Assembly: GCA_964489425.1 (NCBI GenBank)
Contig: CAZAYP010000021.1
Location: forward strand, 4,220 to 58,398
Reading direction: 5' to 3'
Source of the DNA: CAZAYP01 sp964489425 [NCBI: uncultured Verrucomicrobiota bacterium]
Lineage (GTDB): Bacteria > Verrucomicrobiota > Kiritimatiellia > RZYC01
DNA: 54,179 nucleotides
In this document: in pieces, positions 38,626 through 47,059 of the stretch
Position numbering within the stretch: the first letter of the stretch is position 1
How the letters are laid out: the number at the start of each line of letters is the position of its first letter
Translations under genes and position numbers: made by a program
The notes under the pieces: generated by a model
Databases searched by the model: none
What the model was told of the DNA's origin: nothing
Seen by the model: only the letters and a program-made list of their open reading frames with translations

Positions 38626-41103
38626 TCAAGGTGCTGGCGCTGGCGCGGCCGCCGCCCGGCGGATGTAGTCCTGGTCCGCGCTGCACAAGGTGGCGGTTTT
38701 TACCGCGAGCTGGCGGCCGGCCTCGGTCAGCAGCACCACGCGGTCCGTCTCGGCGCGCACGAACTTCGCGCGCAGGCGATTGCCCTTGAGGTCGCTCCAA
38801 GTGCGGAACTCGGGGGCTGCGGGGGCCGCCGCCGTTGGCGCTGCGGCGGCCGGCACAGGGGTGGGCGTGGGCGGCGGCGCGGTTTCCAGCCAGAAGCGCT
38901 TGGTGTCCTCGTTGAAACGGAACAGGTAGTCGCCGCTGAGTTCCGCGCTGATCACCAGCGGTTCGCCAAGGCGGCGCACGGCGCCTTCGTACGGCGGCCG
39001 GACGTAGCGCTCCAGGTCCGCGCCCCAGAATATGTTGGTGTCGCCGTTGGCATTGATGGTGAAGGCGGCGTCGCGCACGCCGGAGAGCGGGGCGCGGTAT
39101 TCCCAGGTGTAGTCCGCCACCAGGCGCATGGGCCAGGCCGTCGCGCTCCAGTCGTTGAAGCTGCCGCGCAGGCTGATGGCGCTGTACATGCTCATGGGCG
39201 GGCGGGCGGGTCCCGGCGTGGGGGTGGGCGCGGCGACCGGGGTGTCCCCCCCCGCGGTTACCGGCGCAGCGGCCACGGCGGCGGCGGCGCGCGGCCGCGC
39301 AAACAGGCGGGCGCTGAACGGCGGCAGGGTGGTCTTGGCGCGCGGCGCCTCGCCCGGCAATTGGAACACCTGCGGCCCGGTGGCGCGCACAGCCCCGCCG
39401 TACGCCGCCCATTCGGTGTTGAACACGGTTTCCCAGGCGCCGCCGGCCGGGAACGGCACGGCCAGCGTGGCCGGGTTGGCGGACAGGTTGATGGCCACCA
39501 CCATGCGGTCGTCCGGCTGCTCCTGGCGCCAGCGCCAGTACACCAGCACCTTCAGGTCCGGCTCCACCAGCGGGATCTCGATCTCCCGGCCCTTGAGCGC
39601 CGCGCCGCGGCCGTCCAGGTTGCGCCGCAAGCGGACCAGGTCGCGGTGCAGCGCGACCACGGGCGCCATCTTCTCCTTTTTGAACCAGTCCAGCGGCCGG
39701 TCGTCATGGAACGGGCCGCTTTCGAGCCACTCGTTGCCCATGAACAGCAGCGGGATGCCCGGCGCAGTGAGCGTCAGGACCGCGCCCAGCGCGGTCATTT
39801 TGCGGGCGCGCTCGCCGGCAGGGTTGGCGGGATCGATGTCCGTGGCGATCCGGTTGCAGCCATTGATTTTACCGGCCTCGTCGTGATTGTCCACGTACAC
39901 CACGCGCCACATCTTCGTCGCCTTGCCCAGGGCGGCGACCACTGGCAGGATGTCGCGGCCGGCATCGTCGCGCGCCTCCAGCGCGGGCATGACAAAATGG
40001 TGAAAATCATAATCCCAGGACCCGAGGAAACTGCCGATGTCCAGGGAATCCTCGGCAATGCTGATGGCCTTGGGATGGGAGCGGCGGATGTAGCTGTTGA
40101 TGTCATCGAGCATTTCCTGGCCGGCGGGCAGCGGGTAGGTGCCGTCCTGGTAGGCGCGGATGTTCACGGTGGAGTCCCAGCGGAACCCGTCCACGTGGTA
40201 CTCGTCCAGCCACATGGCGGCGTTGTCCTTGACGAACTGGCGCACCTGCGGGTCATCGAACCGCACCCGCGGGCCCCAGGGCGTCATGGCGCGGTCCGGC
40301 TCGGAATAGAAATAGATGCCGCCGCGGTCGGCATCGCCGGTGCCGTCAAACCGCAGCATCTCCAGGTTCTCCGGGCCGTAGTGGTTGTGCACGACGTCCA
40401 GGTGCACCGCGATGCCGCGCTCATGGCAGGCCTTGACCAGCGTTTTGAGGCCGGCCGGCCCGCCGTAAGCCTGCTCCACGGCAAACAAGTCGCAGGGATT
40501 GTAACCCCAGCTGTGCATGCCCTTGAACTCGTGCACCGGCATGAGCTCCACGCAGTTGACGCCCAGTTCCACGAGGTAGTCCAGCTTGCGGATCATGTCG
40601 TAGAACGTGGCCGGCAGACCGTCCGCCGGCTTGGGGTCGTAGAACGTGCCCACGTGCACCTCGTAAATCACCAGGTCTTCCGGCGGGATCTCCACGGGCT
40701 TGTCGCCTTTCCAGACGAATTCCGCGGGATCGTAGATCAGGCTGTTCACGCCGTCGGGCGTGACCGACCGCGCGCGCGGATCGCGCCGGGCGAGGTTGCC
40801 GTTGACCAGGTATTTGTACGCCCGGCCCGGCCGCGCGCCCTTGAGGCTGACGCTCCAGATCCCGGTGGCCGGGTCCTTGGTCATCTCATCCATGCCGCGC
40901 GGTTTCCAGTCGTTGAAATCGCCAATCACGGCCATGGATCGGGCGTTGGGCGCCCAGGCTTGGAAGGTGGTGCCGTCCGGGGTCAGCGCGGCGCCGAGGG
41001 TCGATTTGGGCGCAGCCGGCGCGCCCCACTCGCCCCGGGCCGTGGCGCCACCGGCCACGAGCGCCCAAACGATCATCCAGAGATTGACGTTACGCATGGA
41101 CAT
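38626..41103 (-). CDS. secreted GH13 protein related to glycogen branching enzyme, with SHD1-like C-terminus
   Basis: 825 residues with a signal peptide (MSMRNVNLWMIVWALVAGGATARG). A CBM48 domain (TTFQAWAPNARSMAVIGDFN) precedes a GH13 barrel: VYEVHVGTFYDPKPAD, AVHLDVVHNHYGPENL, VDGFRWDSTVNIRAY (nucleophile Asp), AISIAEDSLD (acid Glu) and YVDNHDEAGK (third Asp). The order matches the branching enzyme or trehalohydrolase group. Added C-terminal parts are a second glycan-binding-like domain (YSAISLRGSFNDWSATAWPM) between Ala/Pro/Thr linkers, and FRTWSDLKGNRLRAKFVRAE with DQDYIRRA, which is SHD1-like. Being exported, it probably acts on external alpha-glucans. AAGGA precedes ATG 41103. Confidence 0.88.
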   Translation of the reverse strand: MSMRNVNLWMIVWALVAGGATARGEWGAPAAPKSTLGAALTPDGTTFQAWAPNARSMAVIGDFNDWKPRGMDEMTKDPATGIWSVSLKGARPGRAYKYLVNGNLARRDPRARSVTPDGVNSLIYDPAEFVWKGDKPVEIPPEDLVIYEVHVGTFYDPKPADGLPATFYDMIRKLDYLVELGVNCVELMPVHEFKGMHSWGYNPCDLFAVEQAYGGPAGLKTLVKACHERGIAVHLDVVHNHYGPENLEMLRFDGTGDADRGGIYFYSEPDRAMTPWGPRVRFDDPQVRQFVKDNAAMWLDEYHVDGFRWDSTVNIRAYQDGTYPLPAGQEMLDDINSYIRRSHPKAISIAEDSLDIGSFLGSWDYDFHHFVMPALEARDDAGRDILPVVAALGKATKMWRVVYVDNHDEAGKINGCNRIATDIDPANPAGERARKMTALGAVLTLTAPGIPLLFMGNEWLESGPFHDDRPLDWFKKEKMAPVVALHRDLVRLRRNLDGRGAALKGREIEIPLVEPDLKVLVYWRWRQEQPDDRMVVAINLSANPATLAVPFPAGGAWETVFNTEWAAYGGAVRATGPQVFQLPGEAPRAKTTLPPFSARLFARPRAAAAVAAAPVTAGGDTPVAAPTPTPGPARPPMSMYSAISLRGSFNDWSATAWPMRLVADYTWEYRAPLSGVRDAAFTINANGDTNIFWGADLERYVRPPYEGAVRRLGEPLVISAELSGDYLFRFNEDTKRFWLETAPPPTPTPVPAAAAPTAAAPAAPEFRTWSDLKGNRLRAKFVRAETDRVVLLTEAGRQLAVKTATLCSADQDYIRRAAAAPAPAP

Positions 41104-41176
41104 GGTGCCGATCCTTGGTTTTCGGCCAGAGTATGGGGTTCGGCCCGGGCTTGTCAATGGCCGGGCCCGCGGACGG

Positions 41177-41545
41177 TCAGCCCTGGAACAGAAACAGGCT
41201 GTTAAATTTGCCCATGGCATACGGGCCGGTGGTGATGGCCCGGATCCCCGCCTGCATCTGGGAGAACTCGGCCTGGAGCGCGAACCGGTCGACATCGTTG
41301 AGCGTGCCGTCATTGGCCGCCACGGCCAGTTCCGCCATGCGGCCGGCCATGTCCTGGATGTTCTGCATCCAACCATCCGCGGTGCGCTGGTAATCCAGCA
41401 TGTTGGCGATGTTGCCGGCCGCCGCGGCGGTTTCGCGCTCGTAAACACTCAAGCGCATGCGCATGGAATCCAGCGCGGGATACCCGGCGATCCCGTAATT
41501 TCCCCACACGCTGTATGGATCTATAGCATCAATTTGCATGGGCAT
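41177..41545 (-). CDS. stand-alone mini-protein resembling the flagellin N-terminal helical domain
   Basis: 122 residues. Residues about 30-105 (LSVYERETAAAAGNIANMLD, RTADGWMQNIQDMAGRMAEL, AVAANDGTLNDVDRFALQAE, FSQMQAGI) match the conserved coiled region of flagellin D0/D1, including the M-x-E-L-A-V-x-A-x-N-G-T-x-x-D-x-D-R pattern. It has neither the variable middle nor the C-terminal D0 helix, so it cannot form a normal filament alone. No other flagellar gene is in the window. Start at ATG 41545, with an alternative ATG at 41539. Confidence 0.75.
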   Translation of the reverse strand: MPMQIDAIDPYSVWGNYGIAGYPALDSMRMRLSVYERETAAAAGNIANMLDYQRTADGWMQNIQDMAGRMAELAVAANDGTLNDVDRFALQAEFSQMQAGIRAITTGPYAMGKFNSLFLFQG

Positions 41546-41735
41546 TCCGATGGCCTTATTATTAGATTACCATTCCGCAGCTTGGTTGTTAAACCGGTTT
41601 TTTCTCGTCGCTTGACCATCCCGACCCGTCCCGCCCGCAAACCGTAGTTATTGTCTGGAATGGCTGGCCCCGGCCATGATACCCACAGGGCGTGCAACAT
41701 CTCGAGATTCATGCGATAACCCGGCGGCGGACGGC

Positions 41736-42533
41736 ATGAGCGATCTTCGCCCGATTCAAGATCATGCCTGGGAATCGATGGATGAGGCGCAGAGCCTGCT
41801 CCTGGAGGATCGGTTGTGGTGGGTGCAGGGCCGCAAAGCCATTATTCGGACCTACCTGCAGCTTGCCGCCCAGGCCGGCCCGATTCGGAGCATCATGGAT
41901 GTCGGGTGCGGCACGGGCGGCAACTTGGGCGTGCTGGCCGAATTCGGGCAGGTGGCGGGGGTCGAGATCTCCGCCCCATTGGCGGCCCGCGCCAAGAGCC
42001 GGGGCGTGGCGCAAGCCATTTACCAGCAGGATGCCCGAGAGCTTGAAGCGTGCCGAACCGTGGACTTGTTCACCCTTTTCGATGTGTTGGAGCACATCGA
42101 GGCCGACGGAGAATTCCTGGACCAGCTCCGCCGCCGGGCCGGGTCATGGCACCGGTTGCTGGTGAGCGTACCTGCCTGCCCCTTCCTTTACGGCGATCAC
42201 GACCGCCTGCTGCACCATTATCGTCGGTACAACGGCCGCCGGCTGCGCGCGGCGCTGGAGCAGGGCGGGTACCGTGTGCTGCACATGAACCATTTCATGT
42301 TCTTCCTGTTTCCCATGGCTTTTCTGGCGCGCATGAAAGACCTGGCCCTGGCCCGCTGGGGTCGGCAGCGCGCGGGCGTTGAGCTGGGCGACCTTCCGCC
42401 GTGGCTGGCGGCGCCTTTCGCGGCCAGTTTGCGGGCCGAAGCCCGATTGGCGCGGCGGGTGCGTTTCCCCTTCGGTCTCTGGCTGTTTGCGCTGGCAGAA
42501 AGCGCCACCCCGACGCCGCCGGCGCCGCGCTGA
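41736..42533 (+). CDS. class I SAM-dependent methyltransferase
   Basis: 265 residues. The SAM-binding motif I is SIMDVGCGTGGNLGVLAEFG, with acidic end VAGVEIS, QDARELEA, and TLFDVLEHIEADGEFLDQL, the Methyltransf_11/23 pattern. The C-terminal part (HMNHFMFFLFPMAFLARMKD) is hydrophobic and may touch the membrane, as in methyltransferases of lipid or glycan metabolism. GGCGG precedes ATG 41736. The substrate is unknown; neighbours give no clear hint. Confidence 0.88.
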   Translation: MSDLRPIQDHAWESMDEAQSLLLEDRLWWVQGRKAIIRTYLQLAAQAGPIRSIMDVGCGTGGNLGVLAEFGQVAGVEISAPLAARAKSRGVAQAIYQQDARELEACRTVDLFTLFDVLEHIEADGEFLDQLRRRAGSWHRLLVSVPACPFLYGDHDRLLHHYRRYNGRRLRAALEQGGYRVLHMNHFMFFLFPMAFLARMKDLALARWGRQRAGVELGDLPPWLAAPFAASLRAEARLARRVRFPFGLWLFALAESATPTPPAPR

Positions 42534-42678
42534 GCCGCGCCCAGGGCTGATGCCGCGCAGACCCTGACCCCATGCCTCTGGGTCAACCCGCCAGCGATCC
42601 CGGGTGTTCCGACTGCCTTGGCGCGAAGTGCGCCGCCGGGCCGCCGCGTGGAACCAGGGGCCGCAGTCTGGATGCGCC

Positions 42679-43599
42679 TTACGGCGCCGCGCCGCGGGCC
42701 TTGTCCAGCAACGCCTTGGCAGCCGCGTTGCCGGGATCCAGGCGCAGCGCCTGCTCCAGCAACGCCACGCTTTTCTCGGGGTCCTGGCCGATCTCCAGGT
42801 GGACGCGCGCCAGCTCAACGCGGGCGGCGCTGCCTTGCGGTTCCAGTTGCACCGCCTTGTCCAGCGAACGCACGGCAAACGCGTACCAGCCTTTCTTGCG
42901 GGCATAAGCCTGGCCGAGCAGCAGGTACACGGCGGCGTCCTGCCGCCCGTCCCGCTGCAGTTGCTGGGCGGCGAGAATGGCGTCGTCGTACAGGCCCTGG
43001 GCCAGCAGGTCCTGCGCGCGGACCAGCGCGGCATCCGCACCGACAGGCGCGCCGCCGGCCCCGCGGCCAGGGCTATCGTCCCCGCCGGCGCCAGACAGGT
43101 CCGTGCCCGGCAGGCGCAGCAACTGGCGGACGTTGGCCGGCACGCCCCGGGTCAGGAGATCTTCCTTGGACTTGTTCTCCTCCGTGGCCGCGCTGGCCAC
43201 GGCCTGGCCGGTCTCGATGTCAATGAGGTGCGTGGTCAGCAGGTACAGGTCGCCGAAGCGGCCGGCGCTGCCATACGCCACGTAGCGCGCCCCGAGGATC
43301 CGGCCGAACTCCACGGCGCTTTCGCTGGTGGCCACAAAGTCCGCCATGGAAAGCTGCTGCAGCCCCAGCAGGTCCTGGATGTTGGCGCGGTTGATCAGGC
43401 GGTAACGGCCGGTCCGGTCCAGCTCCACCGCGAACTTGTCGCCCAGCAGGCTGGCCTCCTCGGCGGTGAGGCCGCCCTTGGCCGCAAACGGCAGGACAGC
43501 GCAGGCGGGCGGCGGCGCGCCGTCCTGCGTTTGGCCGCTGCCGGCGACGGCCAGGGCCATGAGCAGCGCGCCAGCCCAAGGCTGCAGCCGGGTGTTCAC
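42679..43599 (-). CDS. secreted CsgG/FlgO-like protein with C-terminal TPR repeats
   Basis: 306 residues beginning with a signal peptide (MNTRLQPWAGALLMALAVAGSG). The first half has the CsgG/TolB-like periplasmic fold: CAVLPFAAKGGLTAEEASLL, ELDRTGRYRLINRANIQDLL, RILGARYVAYGSAGRF and THLIDIETGQAVASAA. The second half has about three TPR units (AQDLLAQGLYDDAILAAQQL, AYARKKGWYAFAVRSLDKAV, ALLEQALRLDPGNAAAKALL). It is the fourth protein with this fold in the window. Convergent with the methyltransferase and divergent from the ZIP gene. Confidence 0.8.
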   Translation of the reverse strand: MNTRLQPWAGALLMALAVAGSGQTQDGAPPPACAVLPFAAKGGLTAEEASLLGDKFAVELDRTGRYRLINRANIQDLLGLQQLSMADFVATSESAVEFGRILGARYVAYGSAGRFGDLYLLTTHLIDIETGQAVASAATEENKSKEDLLTRGVPANVRQLLRLPGTDLSGAGGDDSPGRGAGGAPVGADAALVRAQDLLAQGLYDDAILAAQQLQRDGRQDAAVYLLLGQAYARKKGWYAFAVRSLDKAVQLEPQGSAARVELARVHLEIGQDPEKSVALLEQALRLDPGNAAAKALLDKARGAAP

Positions 43600-43727
43600 A
43601 GGGTCCGCCTCAATGAATCCATGGGCGTTTTATATAGCGCCACCCGCGACAAGTCGACTCTTTCTGTGCGGGCCAGAAATCGGTTGCGGCCCGGGCGCCG
43701 GCCCCGTAAGATGCTGCGCCAACAACC

Positions 43728-44540
43728 ATGAGCATGCTGGAACATTTTGCGAGTTGGCCGCCCTTGGCCCAGGCCCTGGCCGGCACCGGCTTCACGTGGG
43801 CGATGACGGCGCTGGGCGCGGCGGCGGTGTTCCTCGCGCGCCAGCCGACCCAGCGGCTCCAGGACGCCATGCTGGGATTTGCGGCGGGCGTGATGATCGC
43901 CGCCAGCTACTGGTCGCTGCTGGCGCCGGCGATCGCGATGTCCGAGAACCTGGGCGCCTGGTCGTGGGTCCCGGCGGCCACGGGGTTCCTGCTGGGCGGC
44001 GCGTTCCTGCGGCTGGTGGATTGGCTGCTGCCGCACATCCATCCGCACGCCGAGCACCAGGAAGGCCTGCCGGTGCGCTGGCGGCGCAGCCTGCTGCTGC
44101 TGACGGCGATCACGCTGCACAATTTTCCCGAGGGGCTGGCCGTGGGCGTGGCGTTTGGCGCCGTGGCCCAGGGCGACACCGCGTACACCCTGCCGGCGGC
44201 CATGGCCCTGGCGCTGGGCATCGGCATCCAGAACCTGCCCGAAGGGCTGGCCGTGGCCATGCCCCTGCGCATGTCGGGCCTGGGCGCCCGCCGCAGCTTC
44301 AACTACGGCCAGTTGTCCGGCATGGTGGAGCCGGTGGCCGGCGTGCTGGGCGCGCTGGCCGTCGTGCTCATCCGGCCGCTGCTGCCCTACGCGCTGGCCT
44401 TTGCCGCCGGCGCCATGATCTTCGTGGTGGTGGAAGATGCCATCCCCGAAGCCCAGGGCAACGGGAACACCGACGTGGCCACCCTCGGCGCCATGCTCGG
44501 ATTCACGATCATGATGGTCCTCGATGTGGCCCTGGGATAA
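43728..44540 (+). CDS. ZIP-family metal transporter
   Basis: Imports zinc or a related divalent metal. The 270 residues contain about eight helices and both conserved metal-binding motifs: LHNFPEGLAVGVAFG and QNLPEGLAVAMPL, matching the ZupT/GufA branch, with the histidine-containing loop HIHPHAEHQE between helices as the usual variable metal-sensing loop. ATG 43728 and 43734 are both possible. It is followed after 25 bp by mltF on the same strand; the relation may only be transcriptional. Confidence 0.93.
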   Translation: MSMLEHFASWPPLAQALAGTGFTWAMTALGAAAVFLARQPTQRLQDAMLGFAAGVMIAASYWSLLAPAIAMSENLGAWSWVPAATGFLLGGAFLRLVDWLLPHIHPHAEHQEGLPVRWRRSLLLLTAITLHNFPEGLAVGVAFGAVAQGDTAYTLPAAMALALGIGIQNLPEGLAVAMPLRMSGLGARRSFNYGQLSGMVEPVAGVLGALAVVLIRPLLPYALAFAAGAMIFVVVEDAIPEAQGNGNTDVATLGAMLGFTIMMVLDVALG

Positions 44541-44565
44541 CCGGGCCGAAAGGCGGGCAGGAACT

Positions 44566-46032
44566 ATGAGATTCAAACAAGGGCTGTGGTTGATCGCGCT
44601 GGCCGCCGGCGGCCTGGCCGTGGCATCGGCGCGGGCGCAACCCAGCGCCGCGCCGGCGGCGGACCCGGCCAGCCTGGGCGACAAGTTGTTAACCGAGGTC
44701 ATGGAACCCCAGTTCGGCGACCTGGACGCCATGATCAAGCGCCGCTATGTGCGGGTCCTGGTGCCCTACAGCAAAATGCTCTACGCCTTCAAGGATGCCC
44801 AGGAACGCGGCATCATGTACGAAACCGCCAAGGAATACGAAAAAAAGCTCAACGGGGACAGCGGCCGGGGCTTGAAAAAAACCTATTTCGTGTTCCTGCC
44901 CGTGGCGCGCGACCAGCTGATCCAGGGGTTGGTGGACGGCCGCGGCGACATCGCCGCCGCCAATCTCACCATCACGCCGGAGCGCCAGCAACTCGTGGAT
45001 TTTTCCGCCACGCTGGTCACGGGCGTGGCCGAGGTGGTGGTCACCGCGCCCGGCAGCCGGCCGCTGACTTCATGGACCGACCTGGCGGGCCGCGAGGTGA
45101 TGATCCGCCTTTCCAGCAGCTACGCGCGCAGCGTCGGGCGCGTTAACCGCAGGCTCGCCCAGCAGGGCCTGAAGCCCATGCGCATCACCCCGGCCCACGA
45201 ATGCCTGGAAGACGAGGACATCCTCCAGCTCGTGGATGCCGGCGCCGTGCCCGCCACGGTGGCAGACGACTACCTGGCCCACCTCTGGGCGCACGGCTTG
45301 ACCAACATGACCGTCCACGACGATCTCCCGCTGAACACCGGCGGCGAGATCGCCTGGGCGTTCCGCAAAAAAAGCCCGCGCCTGGCGGCCAGCCTGAACC
45401 CGTTCATCAAGGATCACAAGGCCGGCACCCTGTTCGGCAATATCATGATCAAGCGCTACTTTGAAAATACCGACTACCTCTTCAACCCCACCGCCCGCGA
45501 AGACATGCGCCGGTTTGAAGACTGCGTGGCGTTTCTCCAGCACTATGCCGGGCAGTACGATTTCGACTGGCTCATGGTGGGCGCGCAGGCGTACCAGGAG
45601 TCGCGCCTGGACCAGTCCAAGCGCAGCCCCAGCGGCGCCGTGGGCGTCATGCAGATCAAGCCGTCCACCGCCGGCGCCGAGCCCATCAGCATCCCGCGCG
45701 TGGAGCTGCTCGAAAACAACATCCACGCCGGCGTCAAGTACCTGCGGCACGTCGCGGACGAATATTTTGACGATCCGGCGATCGACCCGTTCAACCGGCA
45801 GTTCTTTGCGTTCGCCGCCTACAATGCCGGGCCGACGCGCATCGCGCAACTGCGCCGCGAAGCGGCGCGGCGCGGCCTGAACCCCAACAAGTGGTTCGAC
45901 AACGTGGCGATCGTCGCGGCCAAGACCATCGGCAACGAGACCGTGGAATACGTGGCCAACATCCTGAAATATTACGTGGCGTACAAGCGCACCATGGCCC
46001 TGAAAATGACGTCCGCGCCGGCGACGCCCTGA
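44566..46032 (+). CDS. mltF: MltF-type lytic murein transglycosylase
   Basis: 488 residues. Signal peptide (MRFKQGLWLIALAAGGLAVASARA), then a type 3 solute-binding domain (VRVLVPYSKMLYAFKDAQER to about residue 310) and a C-terminal SLT domain. The catalytic Glu lies in GAQAYQESRLDQSKRSPSGA followed by GVMQIKPSTA, then AAYNAGPTRIAQ, the usual GVMQ and AYNAG motifs. It cleaves peptidoglycan glycan strands, so a murein wall is present. GGCAGGA stands before ATG 44566. MltF proteins are regulated by ligands such as muropeptides. Confidence 0.93.
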   Translation: MRFKQGLWLIALAAGGLAVASARAQPSAAPAADPASLGDKLLTEVMEPQFGDLDAMIKRRYVRVLVPYSKMLYAFKDAQERGIMYETAKEYEKKLNGDSGRGLKKTYFVFLPVARDQLIQGLVDGRGDIAAANLTITPERQQLVDFSATLVTGVAEVVVTAPGSRPLTSWTDLAGREVMIRLSSSYARSVGRVNRRLAQQGLKPMRITPAHECLEDEDILQLVDAGAVPATVADDYLAHLWAHGLTNMTVHDDLPLNTGGEIAWAFRKKSPRLAASLNPFIKDHKAGTLFGNIMIKRYFENTDYLFNPTAREDMRRFEDCVAFLQHYAGQYDFDWLMVGAQAYQESRLDQSKRSPSGAVGVMQIKPSTAGAEPISIPRVELLENNIHAGVKYLRHVADEYFDDPAIDPFNRQFFAFAAYNAGPTRIAQLRREAARRGLNPNKWFDNVAIVAAKTIGNETVEYVANILKYYVAYKRTMALKMTSAPATP

Positions 46033-46175
46033 CCCCCGCATCCGCGGATATGTAGTGGCGGTCCGGCCCGCGCCCCACAACAGATTGAGTTTTTTCTTGC
46101 GCCTGCTTTTCCTGCGCCATAAGGTTGCCAACTTGGAACGCAAAGAGTAAAGAAAACGTAACCAAGGCATGTTGA

Positions 46176-47051
46176 ATGTGGTGGCGCAATAACAAATCCA
46201 GGAGCGCGTGGCCCGGCCGCGGCAACCGGCGTACGCGCCGGTCGCAAGAACCGGTGCTGATGGTCAAGCTGCGCATGGCGGGGCAGAAAAAAGAAACCCG
46301 CCAGCGGATGATGTCCGTGTTCCTGCTCACCCTGGTGCTGGTGGGGCTGGTCTGGCTGGGGCTGATGGGCACGCAATCCCTGGGCCGGCTGCTGTTCACC
46401 GACAACCAGACCTACCTGATCCAACATTTGGATTTCTCCTCCGATGGCCGGCTCAACTCCGGCCACCTGCGCGAGTATGCGGGCGGGATCAAGGAAGGCA
46501 TGAACCTCTTCTGCGTGGATCTCCAGATGATCAAGAAGAACCTCGAGAGCGTGCCGCTGATCAAGAGCGCCGAGGTGCGCCGCCGCCTGCCCGACACGCT
46601 GGAGGTCCGGGTCCAGGAACGCCAGGCCCTGGCCCAGCTCGGCAGCGGGTTGGGCGGCCTGCCGCTGAGCGTGGACCGCGAGGGCTACGTGCTCGGGCCC
46701 AGCTCGCGCACACCGCAGCTGCCGGCGATCAAGGGGTTCGTCATGGCCGGCCTGAAACCCGGCAGCTTCGTGGGCGATGCGCCCGCCGTGGCTGACGCGC
46801 TCAAGTTGCTTGACCTTTGCGACACCACCCGCCTGGGCGATGTGATCAAGGTCGAGACCGTGCAGGTCCAGCACGAGGAGTACATGGAGATGGACCTGGC
46901 CGGCGGAGAGACCGTGCGCCTGGCCCGGCACGACCTGCCCACGCGCCTCGACAAGATCGCCTCCATCCTGGCGGAAAGCGAACAGAAAAACCGGCCCGTG
47001 GCGTCCATCGACGCCACCGGCGACAACAATTTCCCCGTGCGCCACCGCTAG
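46176..47051 (+). CDS. ftsQ: FtsQ/DivIB-type division protein
   Basis: 291 residues. A basic cytoplasmic N-terminus (about 1-45), one membrane helix (MMSVFLLTLVLVGLVWLGLMG), then a POTRA-like domain (HLDFSSDGRLNSGHLREYAG, SVPLIKSAEVRRRLPDTLEV, VRVQERQALAQLGSG) and an FtsQ-like region (LPLSVDREGYVLGPS). Pairs FtsB/FtsL in the divisome. It stands 8 bp before ftsA, confirming the assignment. The ATG at 46176 has AAGG about 8 nt upstream. Confidence 0.88.
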   Translation: MWWRNNKSRSAWPGRGNRRTRRSQEPVLMVKLRMAGQKKETRQRMMSVFLLTLVLVGLVWLGLMGTQSLGRLLFTDNQTYLIQHLDFSSDGRLNSGHLREYAGGIKEGMNLFCVDLQMIKKNLESVPLIKSAEVRRRLPDTLEVRVQERQALAQLGSGLGGLPLSVDREGYVLGPSSRTPQLPAIKGFVMAGLKPGSFVGDAPAVADALKLLDLCDTTRLGDVIKVETVQVQHEEYMEMDLAGGETVRLARHDLPTRLDKIASILAESEQKNRPVASIDATGDNNFPVRHR

Positions 47052-47059
47052 CCCCGACC

